A stretch of DNA of 64,000 nt. Source: Lachnospiraceae bacterium. Lineage in GTDB: Bacteria > Bacillota > Clostridia > Lachnospirales > Lachnospiraceae. The stretch is taken from positions 1-64,000 of the forward strand of contig JAFSXN010000001.1 in the NCBI GenBank assembly GCA_017444015.1, given 5' to 3'. Below the pieces are notes generated by a model, which did not search any database, had not been told where the DNA came from, and was given only the letters and a program-made list of their open reading frames with translations. Position numbers and translations under genes: made by a program. The first letter of the stretch is position 1. The number at the start of each line of letters is the position of its first letter. Positions 17,385 to 25,437 of the stretch are shown here, piece by piece.

Positions 17385-18080
17385 ATGAGTCTGGTTTCAA
17401 AAGAAAAGAGATTCAGCAGGAGCAACCTTGCCTTTTTATCGGAGTGCTTGCAGGTTATGCTCAAAATGATAGGTTTGTGGTATGAACGATTTACTGAAAT
17501 AAGTACGATGGAGGTAGGTGTATATTATGAGAAGAGAAGAGTTATTCATGAACTTGATGCAATTTTGGCAGATCTTGAGGAGAAATACTGCTCGGATTAT
17601 AGTGAAGATACGCTCAAATTATACAAAGATTGTACCAATGATTTTCGGATCTTTGTGGATAAGATCAAGCTATCCGATTACTCGGTTGACAAGATTATAG
17701 ACTGTTTGTTGGTTTTACAGATTGTATATAAAGAGAGATCAGGTGGTGCAGGAGACTGGCAGATTCAAAATAGGCTATCCTTCAGCATTTTCTACAGATT
17801 GCAATTGATTTTCTTCAAAAAGGGACGTGATACGATGGAATACCTTAAGGAGCAATATCTTAAGGAAAAGTCTAGCGAAACAACCTGGACGCTTGTGGAT
17901 GATATGGAAACAGAGGAATACCAGCATACGGCGGAAGCAGAGGATAAAGAGCCAGATCAATCACATGATGATCTTGAGTCAGTCTTATGGCCTGTGTCAA
18001 GGGAGGATGCCATCTTATTGGAACAGTTAGTAGGCCCCCTTCCCGAACTCGATAAGTATTTACGGCCAGAGGTATTTTGA
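17385..18080 (+). CDS. Hypothetical protein
   Basis: A 231-residue protein of unrecognised family, helical in its first 160 residues, with an acidic tail (ETEEYQHTAEAEDKEPDQSHDDLE). The start is uncertain, with no clear ribosome site at 17385; a later in-frame ATG at 17508 is possible. The 235 bases before it hold an imperfect repeat around GGCGGCCAT and no gene. It sits between the WYL cassette and the recombination module. Confidence 0.55.
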   Translation: MSLVSKEKRFSRSNLAFLSECLQVMLKMIGLWYERFTEISTMEVGVYYEKRRVIHELDAILADLEEKYCSDYSEDTLKLYKDCTNDFRIFVDKIKLSDYSVDKIIDCLLVLQIVYKERSGGAGDWQIQNRLSFSIFYRLQLIFFKKGRDTMEYLKEQYLKEKSSETTWTLVDDMETEEYQHTAEAEDKEPDQSHDDLESVLWPVSREDAILLEQLVGPLPELDKYLRPEVF

Positions 18081-18228
18081 TGGTGATTGAAATGACAGTG
18101 CTGGCTATACTCTGTGCTTGCTGTAGATAGGGATGCGCCTTTCAAAGATAATGGTTTTGCCGAGGGAAGTCGCCTCATTGGATGGTTGCTAAAAAGCGAA
18201 AAAATAATAGCAAGGAGTGTATGACAAA

Positions 18229-19254
18229 ATGATGTGGGAAGAATTGGTATCCGATGACATAACGAAATACTGGAGAGAGACTGGATTTGAACCATCAGAC
18301 GCATTAAAAGCTTATCTGATTTATGATTCCTGTCTCTATATTAGACAGAGATGGGAGGCTTTCAAAGAACTTCTCCCCTGCATCCGGGATGATGTATTGA
18401 GGGGGCAGATCGAGGCTGTGCTTTCAGACGAGGAGGAATCCTGCAAGGAAATACAGAGGAATGACGGCAGCTATATATATGAGCTTACGCTCTTTGAAAA
18501 CGGGGCAGAGAACGAAGGAAACAAAACAGGATACTTTAAGGATTTCGATAGCGCTGTCCATTATGCCCAGCTTTATATCGATCAGTATCTGAAAGACGAT
18601 CCGAGGTATAGGGGTTTATACAGTTATAGTATTACGAGGATGAGCATATATCTTGAAAAGAAAGCGTCATTAGATGACTATAACGATAGTTGGGATACGA
18701 TCTATTTTGACCATAATGACGAGATTATCAGGGTGACAGATGTTGTCTATAAGATCACTGAAAAATTTGATCCGGAAGACCTGTTTTATGAGAAATATTA
18801 TGATATTCCGAATCCGTTTAAAAGAGGCGATATCCTGGTGATCAAAGAGAAGCTGCCGTATACATACGATTCCTGGTCGTTTAAACAGGATGTATATTAC
18901 TTTGTAAAGAGAGCGGAAAAGCCGGATTATGAAGCGGACGCAAGTGATATTGGACTCAATACGGAATATTTCGACCAGAGATGCGGGAGGATATTTGATG
19001 TGGATCGTCCTATAAACCCTGTCCTCTTTCAGTATGCTGATTTTGATCTACAAAACTTCGATTATGATGACCCTGCCCAGCTTGCGATGGCTTATATATC
19101 CATACTATTAAAAGGGGAGAAGGGCGTATGTATGCAGATGATACAGGACGCCTGTAGGAGCCTTCGGGAGACAAATGAGGAGAAAAACAAAATCCCATGT
19201 TACTCCCATAAATATAAGATACGTCAGCCTTATTATGGTTGGATTCCAGTGTGA
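18229..19254 (+). CDS. Conserved element-type hypothetical protein
   Basis: A 341-residue, acidic, tyrosine-rich soluble protein (YTYDSWSFKQDVYYFVKRAEKPDYEA looks like a beta-rich domain after about residue 190). AAGGAG at 18212 supports ATG 18229. No catalytic motif was recognised. By position it belongs to the front of the DUF932/YqaJ/RecT module. Confidence 0.6.
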   Translation: MMWEELVSDDITKYWRETGFEPSDALKAYLIYDSCLYIRQRWEAFKELLPCIRDDVLRGQIEAVLSDEEESCKEIQRNDGSYIYELTLFENGAENEGNKTGYFKDFDSAVHYAQLYIDQYLKDDPRYRGLYSYSITRMSIYLEKKASLDDYNDSWDTIYFDHNDEIIRVTDVVYKITEKFDPEDLFYEKYYDIPNPFKRGDILVIKEKLPYTYDSWSFKQDVYYFVKRAEKPDYEADASDIGLNTEYFDQRCGRIFDVDRPINPVLFQYADFDLQNFDYDDPAQLAMAYISILLKGEKGVCMQMIQDACRSLRETNEEKNKIPCYSHKYKIRQPYYGWIPV

Positions 19255-19349
19255 TTCTTAATGAAGGCTGACTTTAAAATAAAATATAGAATTTCAAAGG
19301 AATAAAGTAGAAGTTTCCGATTTCGATCGGATACAATAAATGTAATTTA

Positions 19350-19378
19350 GGCTCAGGCTCGACTGCCTGAGCCTTTTT
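19350..19378 (+). terminator. Attenuator-like hairpin 1 of the recombination module
   Basis: GGCTCAGGC and GCCTGAGCC form a 9-bp stem with a 6-base loop, followed by TTTTT. An AAGGAGGG ribosome site and a 15-codon frame follow at once, so the hairpin lies inside the leader of the downstream genes. Confidence 0.75.
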
Positions 19379-19394
19379 GCGGGAAGGAGGGACG

Positions 19395-19442
19395 ATGAAG
19401 AAGATCATTCAGATCATCATAAAAATATTGATCGGAGGTTAG
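19395..19442 (+). CDS. 15-residue peptide MKKIIQIIIKILIGG
   Basis: A very short frame with a near-perfect ribosome site (AAGGAGG, 7-base spacing). The peptide is two lysines, repeated isoleucines and a GG end: amphipathic and cationic. Its last codons contain GGAGG, the ribosome site of the gene at 19444, which starts one base after the stop. It could be a translational-coupling leader or a membrane-active microprotein. It lies right behind an intrinsic hairpin. Confidence 0.5.
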   Translation: MKKIIQIIIKILIGG

Positions 19443-19443
19443 G

Positions 19444-19797
19444 ATGGGTCACACAGAAAAACAGAAGCGTGAGATGGGGAAGTTTCAGGACAGTGATATG
19501 CGCCGCGCTGTCATTATGAAAGTAAAGAACGAGATAAGGGGGCATAAAGAAGCGATGCTCATCAGAGAGAAAGATGATATTTATGAAACGGCGTATGAAA
19601 ACCTGACGAAAGAGTTGATCTATGGGGTCCTCACAGAGATCATCCCGACAGTCAGGTATGAGGAGCTGGTAAAGCTCAATGCGATGGATCGTCCCATAGA
19701 GGCGTTCTACTCAACTTGGGTAAGGAAAGAGGACAGGTGCTTTCGGGAGCTGAGTACCCATATCCGGAAAACGCTCCGGAAGATGAAGACAGCTTAA
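19444..19797 (+). CDS. Small basic hypothetical protein
   Basis: A 117-residue, highly charged helical protein (RRAVIMKVKNEIRGHKEAML) of unrecognised family. Its translation is probably coupled to the 15-residue peptide upstream. It is the first larger gene of the recombination module. Confidence 0.6.
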   Translation: MGHTEKQKREMGKFQDSDMRRAVIMKVKNEIRGHKEAMLIREKDDIYETAYENLTKELIYGVLTEIIPTVRYEELVKLNAMDRPIEAFYSTWVRKEDRCFRELSTHIRKTLRKMKTA

Positions 19798-19856
19798 CAG
19801 TAACGATTAAATATGCAGTACCAACGAAGGGGATCATTATTTGTATCACGATGAAA

Positions 19857-19886
19857 GGGCAGGGTAGAGTTCCTGCCTGTTTTTTA
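19857..19886 (+). terminator. Attenuator-like hairpin 2
   Basis: GGCAGG and CCTGCC form a stem, followed by TGTTTTTT. It ends only seven bases before the AAGGAGG site of the DUF932 gene, as with the hairpins before the YqaJ and DUF262 genes. Confidence 0.65.
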
Positions 19887-19907
19887 ATTCAGAAGGAGGA
19901 AGAAGTT

Positions 19908-20843
19908 ATGTCAGCAGCAGTAGAGACAATGTTTTATGTGAGAGAAAAGCCATGGCACGGTTTAGGAACGATGGTCAAGGAAGCGCCTGCTTCAAGGGAT
20001 GCACTTCGACTCGCAGGACTTGACTGGAATGTTATGCAAGAGCCAGTTTATACCAGCGGATATAAAGAGATTCCGGGATATAAAGCAAATGTCCGTGATC
20101 GTGACAGAGAAGTATTAGGGGTTGTATCAAATCGTTATAAGGTCGTTCAGAACTGGGAGGCATTTTCTTTTACAGACGAGCTATTAGGAGAAGGTGTCCG
20201 TTATGAGACGGCAGGGTCTTTAATGGGAGGCAGAAAGGTATGGATTCTGGCGAAGCTCCCGAATGAATACATCATTGAGGGAGAGCAGATCAGCCCATAT
20301 CTGGTATTCAGCAATACCCACGATGGTTCCGGAGCGGTCAAGGTGGCGGTCACTCCGGTAAGGGTAGTCTGTAATAATACGCTCAACCTGGCGTTAAATA
20401 CAGCGGAACGGTCGTTTTCTATGATCCATACCGGAGATGTACGCGGAAAAGTCAAAGATGCGAGGGACACACTCCAGATGAGCTCAAAGTATATGGAGGC
20501 ATTGGGAGCAGAGTTTAAGGAACTTCAGAGGAAGAGCCTTCCGGACAAGAAAGTGATCGATATGATCGAGATCCTGTTACCGGACTTAGAGAAAGATTCG
20601 ACACAGAGACAGAAGAATAATATCAGACGTCAGAGGGATGATCTGGCAATGAGATATTTTGAAGCTCCTGATCTCAAAGGGCTTGGGAAGAACGCATACC
20701 GCTTTATTAATGCGGTTTCAGATTATGCGACTCACGCAGAGCCTATCCGGAAGACAGCCAATTATCAGGAAACGTTGTTTGGAAGGACGATCGAAGGGAA
20801 TCCGATGATAGATAAGGCATATAAGATGCTCTGTGCAGCTTAA
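19908..20843 (+). CDS. DUF932 phage/plasmid-like protein
   Basis: A 311-residue member of the DUF932 family (TIGR03299 type), recognised from its opening (FYVREKPWHGLGTMV), NRYKVVQNWEAFSFTDEL, and the VAVTPVRVVCNNTLNLAL core. The family is found in phages and conjugative elements beside recombination genes. Its biochemical function is not established. AAGGAGG precedes ATG 19908; the open frame extends upstream without a ribosome site. Confidence 0.88.
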   Translation: MSAAVETMFYVREKPWHGLGTMVKEAPASRDALRLAGLDWNVMQEPVYTSGYKEIPGYKANVRDRDREVLGVVSNRYKVVQNWEAFSFTDELLGEGVRYETAGSLMGGRKVWILAKLPNEYIIEGEQISPYLVFSNTHDGSGAVKVAVTPVRVVCNNTLNLALNTAERSFSMIHTGDVRGKVKDARDTLQMSSKYMEALGAEFKELQRKSLPDKKVIDMIEILLPDLEKDSTQRQKNNIRRQRDDLAMRYFEAPDLKGLGKNAYRFINAVSDYATHAEPIRKTANYQETLFGRTIEGNPMIDKAYKMLCAA

Positions 20844-20909
20844 AATGTGGTTGTTGTGGTTTGTAAGTGGTGTTAGAATATAGCTGTACAGTCAGGAAAG
20901 GCGAATAAA

Positions 20910-21104
20910 ATGAATATCTATCTTGATAATTGCTGTTATAATCGCCCCTACGATGATCAAACTTCTATCATAATCCAAGAGAAGTTTGATTATACGAAGT
21001 GGCAGCGGGAATATTTCGACGCGAAATCTCCGGAGGAAATCAGCGCGGAGGCAAGTAGATTCGAACAGGAGCACCCGTTTACGGGAAAAGCAGTAAGGAT
21101 TTAG
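20910..21104 (+). CDS. Chimeric PIN-toxin/antitoxin fragment
   Basis: A 64-residue protein. The first 17 residues (MNIYLDNCCYNRPYDDQ) match the start of PIN-domain toxins common in Lachnospiraceae, including the first catalytic aspartate. The rest (FDYTKWQREYFDAKSPEEISAEA) does not continue the PIN fold and looks like part of a different small protein, perhaps an antitoxin C-terminus. It is most simply a deletion fusion of a toxin-antitoxin pair. GGAAAGG precedes the ATG, so it may still be translated. Confidence 0.5.
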   Translation: MNIYLDNCCYNRPYDDQTSIIIQEKFDYTKWQREYFDAKSPEEISAEASRFEQEHPFTGKAVRI

Positions 21105-21146
21105 CAACAAGTGATCATAATCAATAGAGTCATTTATTACAGGGAG

Positions 21147-21173
21147 TCGGAAGGCTCCCTGTTTTTGTTGGAG
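21147..21173 (+). terminator. Attenuator-like hairpin 3
   Basis: CAGGGAG and CTCCCTG pair over 7 bp with an 8-base loop, followed by TTTTTG and directly by the TTGGAGG ribosome site of the YqaJ gene. Confidence 0.65.
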
Positions 21174-21181
21174 GAAAACGG

Positions 21182-22117
21182 ATGCACGAAAAGATAGCAA
21201 ATGTCACGGAGCTTACGCATAAGGAATGGCTGAGGCTTCGCAAGACAGGGATCGGAGGATCAGATGCCGGGGCAGTCTGTGGGGTTAATCCCTTCGTCTC
21301 TGCGATATCGGTATATCAGGATAAGACGACGGATGAAATAGAAGAGTTAGATTCTGAATCCATGCGCCAGGGAAGGGATCTGGAGGATTACGTGGCAAGA
21401 CGGTTTATGGAAGAGACAGGGAAAAAGGTCAGGCGTTCTAATTTTATGTACCGAAGTCAAGCCCATCCCTTCATGCTCGCTGATGTGGACAGGCTCGTCA
21501 TCGGTGAAGATGCGGGCCTTGAATGTAAGACAGCTTCCGCCTGGAACGAGGATAAGTGGAAGGACGGACAGATCCCGGACCATTATGTGATCCAATGCCA
21601 GCACTATATGGCAGTCTTAGGGATGTCAAGGTGGTATATCGCCGTGGCTATCCTGGGAAGGGACTTCAAATGGGCCTGCATCGAAAGGGATGATGACCTC
21701 ATCCATAACCTTACAGCCATAGAAAAGGATTTCTGGGATGGCCACGTATTGCCTAAGATAATGCCTGACCCGGATGGTTCAGCAGCTTATGATGATATCT
21801 TGCAGAAGTATTTTAAGGATGTAAAGAAGGAAAAGACTATCGAACTCATAGGCTTTGATGAGATCCTTAAGCGGCGGAAGGAACTGACGGAGTTACAGGA
21901 GAAACTGGAAACAGAGAAGAACTATATAGACCAGAAGCTGAAGCTCTATATGGGCAACAACGAATATGCTGTCAATGACCGATATCGGATATCATGGTCA
22001 GGGGTACAGAAGAATACGATAGATACGAAGCGCCTGAAGGAAGAGAAACCGGATATTTATAACGAGTATCTGAAGAGCTCGGAATACAGGCGCTTTATCG
22101 TGAAGGAATCTGCATGA
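21182..22117 (+). CDS. YqaJ/lambda-type recombination exonuclease
   Basis: A 311-residue PD-(D/E)XK nuclease of the YqaJ viral-recombinase family: RLRKTGIGGSDAGAV at the start, then FMLADVDRLV, GLECKTASAWNEDKW (E-x-K core) and YVIQCQHYMAVLG. It degrades one strand at double-strand ends to load the annealase. Its partner RecT follows 45 bases downstream. Together they form a Red-like recombination pair that helps the element or captured DNA recombine. Confidence 0.9.
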   Translation: MHEKIANVTELTHKEWLRLRKTGIGGSDAGAVCGVNPFVSAISVYQDKTTDEIEELDSESMRQGRDLEDYVARRFMEETGKKVRRSNFMYRSQAHPFMLADVDRLVIGEDAGLECKTASAWNEDKWKDGQIPDHYVIQCQHYMAVLGMSRWYIAVAILGRDFKWACIERDDDLIHNLTAIEKDFWDGHVLPKIMPDPDGSAAYDDILQKYFKDVKKEKTIELIGFDEILKRRKELTELQEKLETEKNYIDQKLKLYMGNNEYAVNDRYRISWSGVQKNTIDTKRLKEEKPDIYNEYLKSSEYRRFIVKESA

Positions 22118-22162
22118 TGATGACCTTCATTTTGCAGGATTTATGAAGAACGGAGGATGATA

Positions 22163-22981
22163 ATGAACGATCTTAGCACAAAGATAGCAGAGAGGGCTGA
22201 AAATACTGCCCTTTCTAAAACAGATAATAGTGGGAAAGTAAGACTTACAAAGAACATGAGCCTGACGGATATGATAAAGGCGATGGAGCCTGAGATCAAG
22301 AGGGCGCTCCCGTCCGTACTGACACCGGAGCGGTTTACGAGGATGGCGCTCTCTGCGGTCAATAATACGCCGGAGCTTGCGACATGTACCCCTATGAGCT
22401 TTATCGCGGCGCTCATGAATGCCGCACAGTTGGGGCTGGAACCGAATACGCCGCTGGGGCAGGCATATCTGATCCCTTATAAGAATAAGAAGAAAGGCGT
22501 AACAGAATGCCAGTTTCAGATCGGCTATAAGGGGATGATAGACCTTGCTTATCGGAATGAGAGGATGCAGTCCATTGAAGCGCATACTGTATATGAGAAT
22601 GACGCTTTTGAGTACGAGTTAGGTCTGGATCCGAAGCTGATCCATCGCCCTTCTTGGGAAGATAGGGGCGATATGGTAGGCTTTTATGCAGTCTTTAAGC
22701 TGGAGAACGGAGGTTTCCGGTTTGAGGTGATGAGCAGGGCGGATATCGACAGCTATGCTGCTATGTATTCAAAAGCTTTTGATTCCGATTACAGCCCCTG
22801 GCGGACGAATTACGAGAGTATGGCAAAAAAGACGGTTTTAAAGCAGCTCTTAAAATATGCACCGATGAAGGCTGACTTTAAGAAGGCGGTATCAATGGAT
22901 GAGAGTATCAAGACGGAGATATCCGTTGATATGTCAGAGGTTCGGAATGAGGAAGTCATTGATGCTGAAGAGGCCGCATAA
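22163..22981 (+). CDS. recT: RecT single-strand annealing protein
   Basis: A 272-residue RecT-family annealase: ALPSVLTPERFTRMALSA, CTPMSFIAALMNAAQLGLEPNTPLGQAYLIPY, then QFQIGYKGMIDLAYR. It coats 3' single strands made by the YqaJ nuclease and anneals them to homologous DNA. GGAGG at 22152 favours ATG 22163 over 22157. The C-terminus is acidic, as is usual for contacts with host SSB or the partner nuclease. Confidence 0.93.
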   Translation: MNDLSTKIAERAENTALSKTDNSGKVRLTKNMSLTDMIKAMEPEIKRALPSVLTPERFTRMALSAVNNTPELATCTPMSFIAALMNAAQLGLEPNTPLGQAYLIPYKNKKKGVTECQFQIGYKGMIDLAYRNERMQSIEAHTVYENDAFEYELGLDPKLIHRPSWEDRGDMVGFYAVFKLENGGFRFEVMSRADIDSYAAMYSKAFDSDYSPWRTNYESMAKKTVLKQLLKYAPMKADFKKAVSMDESIKTEISVDMSEVRNEEVIDAEEAA

Positions 22982-23013
22982 GGCGAGGAGAAAACAAAAC
23001 AATGTGATGTACA

Positions 23014-23040
23014 AGGGCGCTCTGATGGGCGCTCTTTTTT
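23014..23040 (+). terminator. Attenuator-like hairpin 4
   Basis: GGGCGCTC occurs twice with TGAT between. The copies can pair with each other using two G-U wobbles, and TTTTTT follows. It stands between recT and the DUF262 gene, immediately before the GAAAGG site. Confidence 0.55.
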
Positions 23041-23057
23041 GAAAGGATGTGGTTTAT

Positions 23058-24077
23058 ATGGTAAAAGCAGGGATCGCTTGGAATGCGAAGCAGATCGCGA
23101 AGATGGCAGAAAAAGGGACGCTGACCTTTGATAACGCGCTGCAGAGGGGGTTCGTCTGGGATAACGCAAGGATGAGCCTGCTCATCGACTCTATGTTGAG
23201 GGATTATCCGGTCCCGCCGTTCTATACGATCAAGACAGAAGCTGAAGGCGGGAAGACTTACGATTGTATAGATGGGAAGCAGCGATGTACTACAATCAGC
23301 AGGTATCGGCATAACGAATTTGGATTGGGCGAGCTGGATAGCTTCTGCCTGGAGGATGGAGAAGAGATCGATATCTCTGGTATGCGGTATGGAGAACTGC
23401 CGGAGGAACTTAAGGACAAGTTTGATTCGTATACCCTTACGGTATTCTTCTTTTCTGATATCGAAGATTACGAGATCCGGGAGATGATGAACCGCTTAAA
23501 CAACGGGAAATCTATAAACAATTATGAAAAGGCGAGGATCAAGGCGAATGACCTGGAGGCAGTCACAAGGATCGCGAAGCACCCGCTCTTTATAGAAAAC
23601 CTGTCAGAAAAAGCGATACAGCGCTACGTGAATGAGCACCTGGTCGTATCCTCTATGATACTGCTGACGGAGGAAGACCCAAGTTTGGAAAACAAGTCTA
23701 TCCAGCCCTTTATGGAAAATGTGTCTATCGACCCAGAGCTGGAGGACAGGCTTGATCATATATTCGACAGGATAAAGGATATCCATGATTATTTGGAGGA
23801 GATCGGTTTTCATAGTGTGGCGAAGAAGTTGGTGACGAGGACGCACCTCGTTTCTATTGTGCCTCTGGTTGACCGCTCCATTCAAGAGGATCGGAGCCTG
23901 CCCGATACGATGGATGTATTAAAGCGCTTTTTCAGCGGAAAGCCCAGCATCAGCGGGGATTACAATAGCTGCTCTGCTTACGGTTCAGGGAAGGCAAGGT
24001 CTGTCAGGATACGCCTCATGGCATTGGAACAGGCGTACTTCTCTAAATTTGATGCCCAGGAGTTACGAGAGGCCTAG
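23058..24077 (+). CDS. DUF262 (ParB/Srx-fold) protein
   Basis: A 339-residue protein with the DUF262 signature: LQRGFVWD near residue 28, YPVPPFYTIK, and YDCIDGKQRCTTI around 68-78, followed by a helical domain. DUF262 is the GmrS-like domain of type IV restriction enzymes, but stand-alone forms occur in mobile elements. The GmrD half (DUF1524, HNH) is not visible, so restriction cannot be assumed; NTP binding or hydrolysis is likely from the family. A GTG at 23049 is possible, but it is too close to the ribosome site. Confidence 0.82.
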   Translation: MVKAGIAWNAKQIAKMAEKGTLTFDNALQRGFVWDNARMSLLIDSMLRDYPVPPFYTIKTEAEGGKTYDCIDGKQRCTTISRYRHNEFGLGELDSFCLEDGEEIDISGMRYGELPEELKDKFDSYTLTVFFFSDIEDYEIREMMNRLNNGKSINNYEKARIKANDLEAVTRIAKHPLFIENLSEKAIQRYVNEHLVVSSMILLTEEDPSLENKSIQPFMENVSIDPELEDRLDHIFDRIKDIHDYLEEIGFHSVAKKLVTRTHLVSIVPLVDRSIQEDRSLPDTMDVLKRFFSGKPSISGDYNSCSAYGSGKARSVRIRLMALEQAYFSKFDAQELREA

Positions 24078-24125
24078 CAAGACGGAATGGTGAAATATGG
24101 TGATGAGCTAAGAATGGAGGTAGAG

Positions 24126-25073
24126 ATGGATTTTAAGGAATTTACGGAACAGATCATAGAGGCGCTCCAGGAGTATCTGCCAGATACGTTCCAGAGGAGT
24201 GATTTCTGTATACAGGACATTCAGAAGAACAATGGCGTAACATTTACGGGGATCCTGTATCGAGGAGATGATATTAGGGTCAGTCCAATTATTTATCTGA
24301 GGGGCTTCTATGATCGCTTTGTAAAAGGCGAAATGGAGTGGGGTGATATCCTAAGAGAGATCGCGGGACAGTTTACAACGGATCGGATCCCTGTGTTTTC
24401 GGAGCTTAACAATATCAGAGATTTCAATATTGCGCGGCAGTTTGTCACTTTCCGGCTTATAAATGCCGGAAAAAACAGAGAGTTTCTTCAGGATCATCCT
24501 CATAGGAGGATCGCTGATTTGGCAATCGTTTATGTCCTGACGCTGGGAGAGGTACTCGGAACAGAAGCTTCTATACAGATTACGAATGAAATGCTTCAGA
24601 ATTGGAATATCACAGTAGAAGAACTCCATCATATCGCGATAGAGAACAGCCAGACCCTTTTCCCATTGGAAGCGAGTCCAATGGAAGATATTCTGGCAGA
24701 GCTGACCGGGATTTCGATAATGGATGAGCATTCGGAAAGAAATCTGGGTATGTCGATGGCGGTCATCACGAATAAAAAACGGATGTATGGGGCAGTTGCG
24801 ATACTGTACGATGGCGTGGAAGATAAAGTACGGAGAATATTGCAATGTACCGATTTTTACATCATCCCTTCTTCAATCCACGAGTGTATCTGTATTCCTG
24901 TAGATAAAGACTGCATTTCGGTTGAAGCCATTACACAGATGATCCGAGAGGTCAATCAGACGCAGGTAGATCCGGAGGAATTTCTTTCGGACAATCTGTA
25001 TATCATCGGTGAAAACGGTCTGGAAGTGGTTGAAGAAGACACAACTTTAGATATGGAGCTGATAGCCGGATAG
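24126..25073 (+). CDS. DUF5688 family protein
   Basis: A 315-residue protein matching the DUF5688 pattern of clostridial elements: KNNGVTFTGILYRGDDIRVSP near the start, PHRRIADLAIVYVL in the middle, then FYIIPSSIHECICIPV and EVNQTQVDPEEFLSDNLY. Its function is unknown. GGAGG at 24116 supports ATG 24126. It follows the DUF262 gene closely and is probably in the same operon. Confidence 0.8.
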   Translation: MDFKEFTEQIIEALQEYLPDTFQRSDFCIQDIQKNNGVTFTGILYRGDDIRVSPIIYLRGFYDRFVKGEMEWGDILREIAGQFTTDRIPVFSELNNIRDFNIARQFVTFRLINAGKNREFLQDHPHRRIADLAIVYVLTLGEVLGTEASIQITNEMLQNWNITVEELHHIAIENSQTLFPLEASPMEDILAELTGISIMDEHSERNLGMSMAVITNKKRMYGAVAILYDGVEDKVRRILQCTDFYIIPSSIHECICIPVDKDCISVEAITQMIREVNQTQVDPEEFLSDNLYIIGENGLEVVEEDTTLDMELIAG

Positions 25074-25098
25074 GTAGCTGGCGGAAAGGAGCCTGATT

Positions 25099-25323
25099 AT
25101 GTGTGTAATATCAGATTATACGAAGTTGGAAGAAGGAGATCTTTATTCGGATAATATCTTAGGATACTTGTGGAAGGTATGTGGGAAGACAAGGAAAGGA
25201 GCGATCTTAAGAAACGTACTTTCCAAAACGAATATGGGAGTACGGATTGTAGCGGAGTTGGAGACTACAACATTCCAGTTCTTTCCGCTGGAAGCCCGGA
25301 TACATTTTATGGATACTGTTTAA
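25099..25323 (+). CDS. Small hypothetical protein
   Basis: A 74-residue protein, probably beta-rich, with no recognised family. GGAAAGGAG precedes ATG 25099. It is the last gene of the plus-strand recombination operon before a convergent gene. Confidence 0.6.
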   Translation: MCVISDYTKLEEGDLYSDNILGYLWKVCGKTRKGAILRNVLSKTNMGVRIVAELETTTFQFFPLEARIHFMDTV

Positions 25324-25392
25324 AAAGATAGTGTGTTCCACTTGTTCCACACCAGAAAAAAAGATTTTATTTTAATTATTACTCTTTGTCAT

Positions 25393-25437
25393 ACACAATA
25401 TAATACTTTTTGAAATACTAAAAGTATTATATTGTGT
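25393..25437. terminator. Perfect 18-bp palindrome between convergent genes
   Basis: ACACAATATAATACTTTT (25393-25410) and its exact complement (25420-25437) enclose 9 bases. It lies between the plus-strand operon and the convergent 593-residue gene, whose stop codon (25427-25429) is inside the right arm. It probably terminates both transcripts. It lacks strong T-runs on either side, so another role is possible. Confidence 0.55.

Noticed and set aside
23058..24077. GmrSD-type restriction system
   Set aside because: Only the DUF262 half is present; no DUF1524/HNH domain was seen in this gene or its neighbours.
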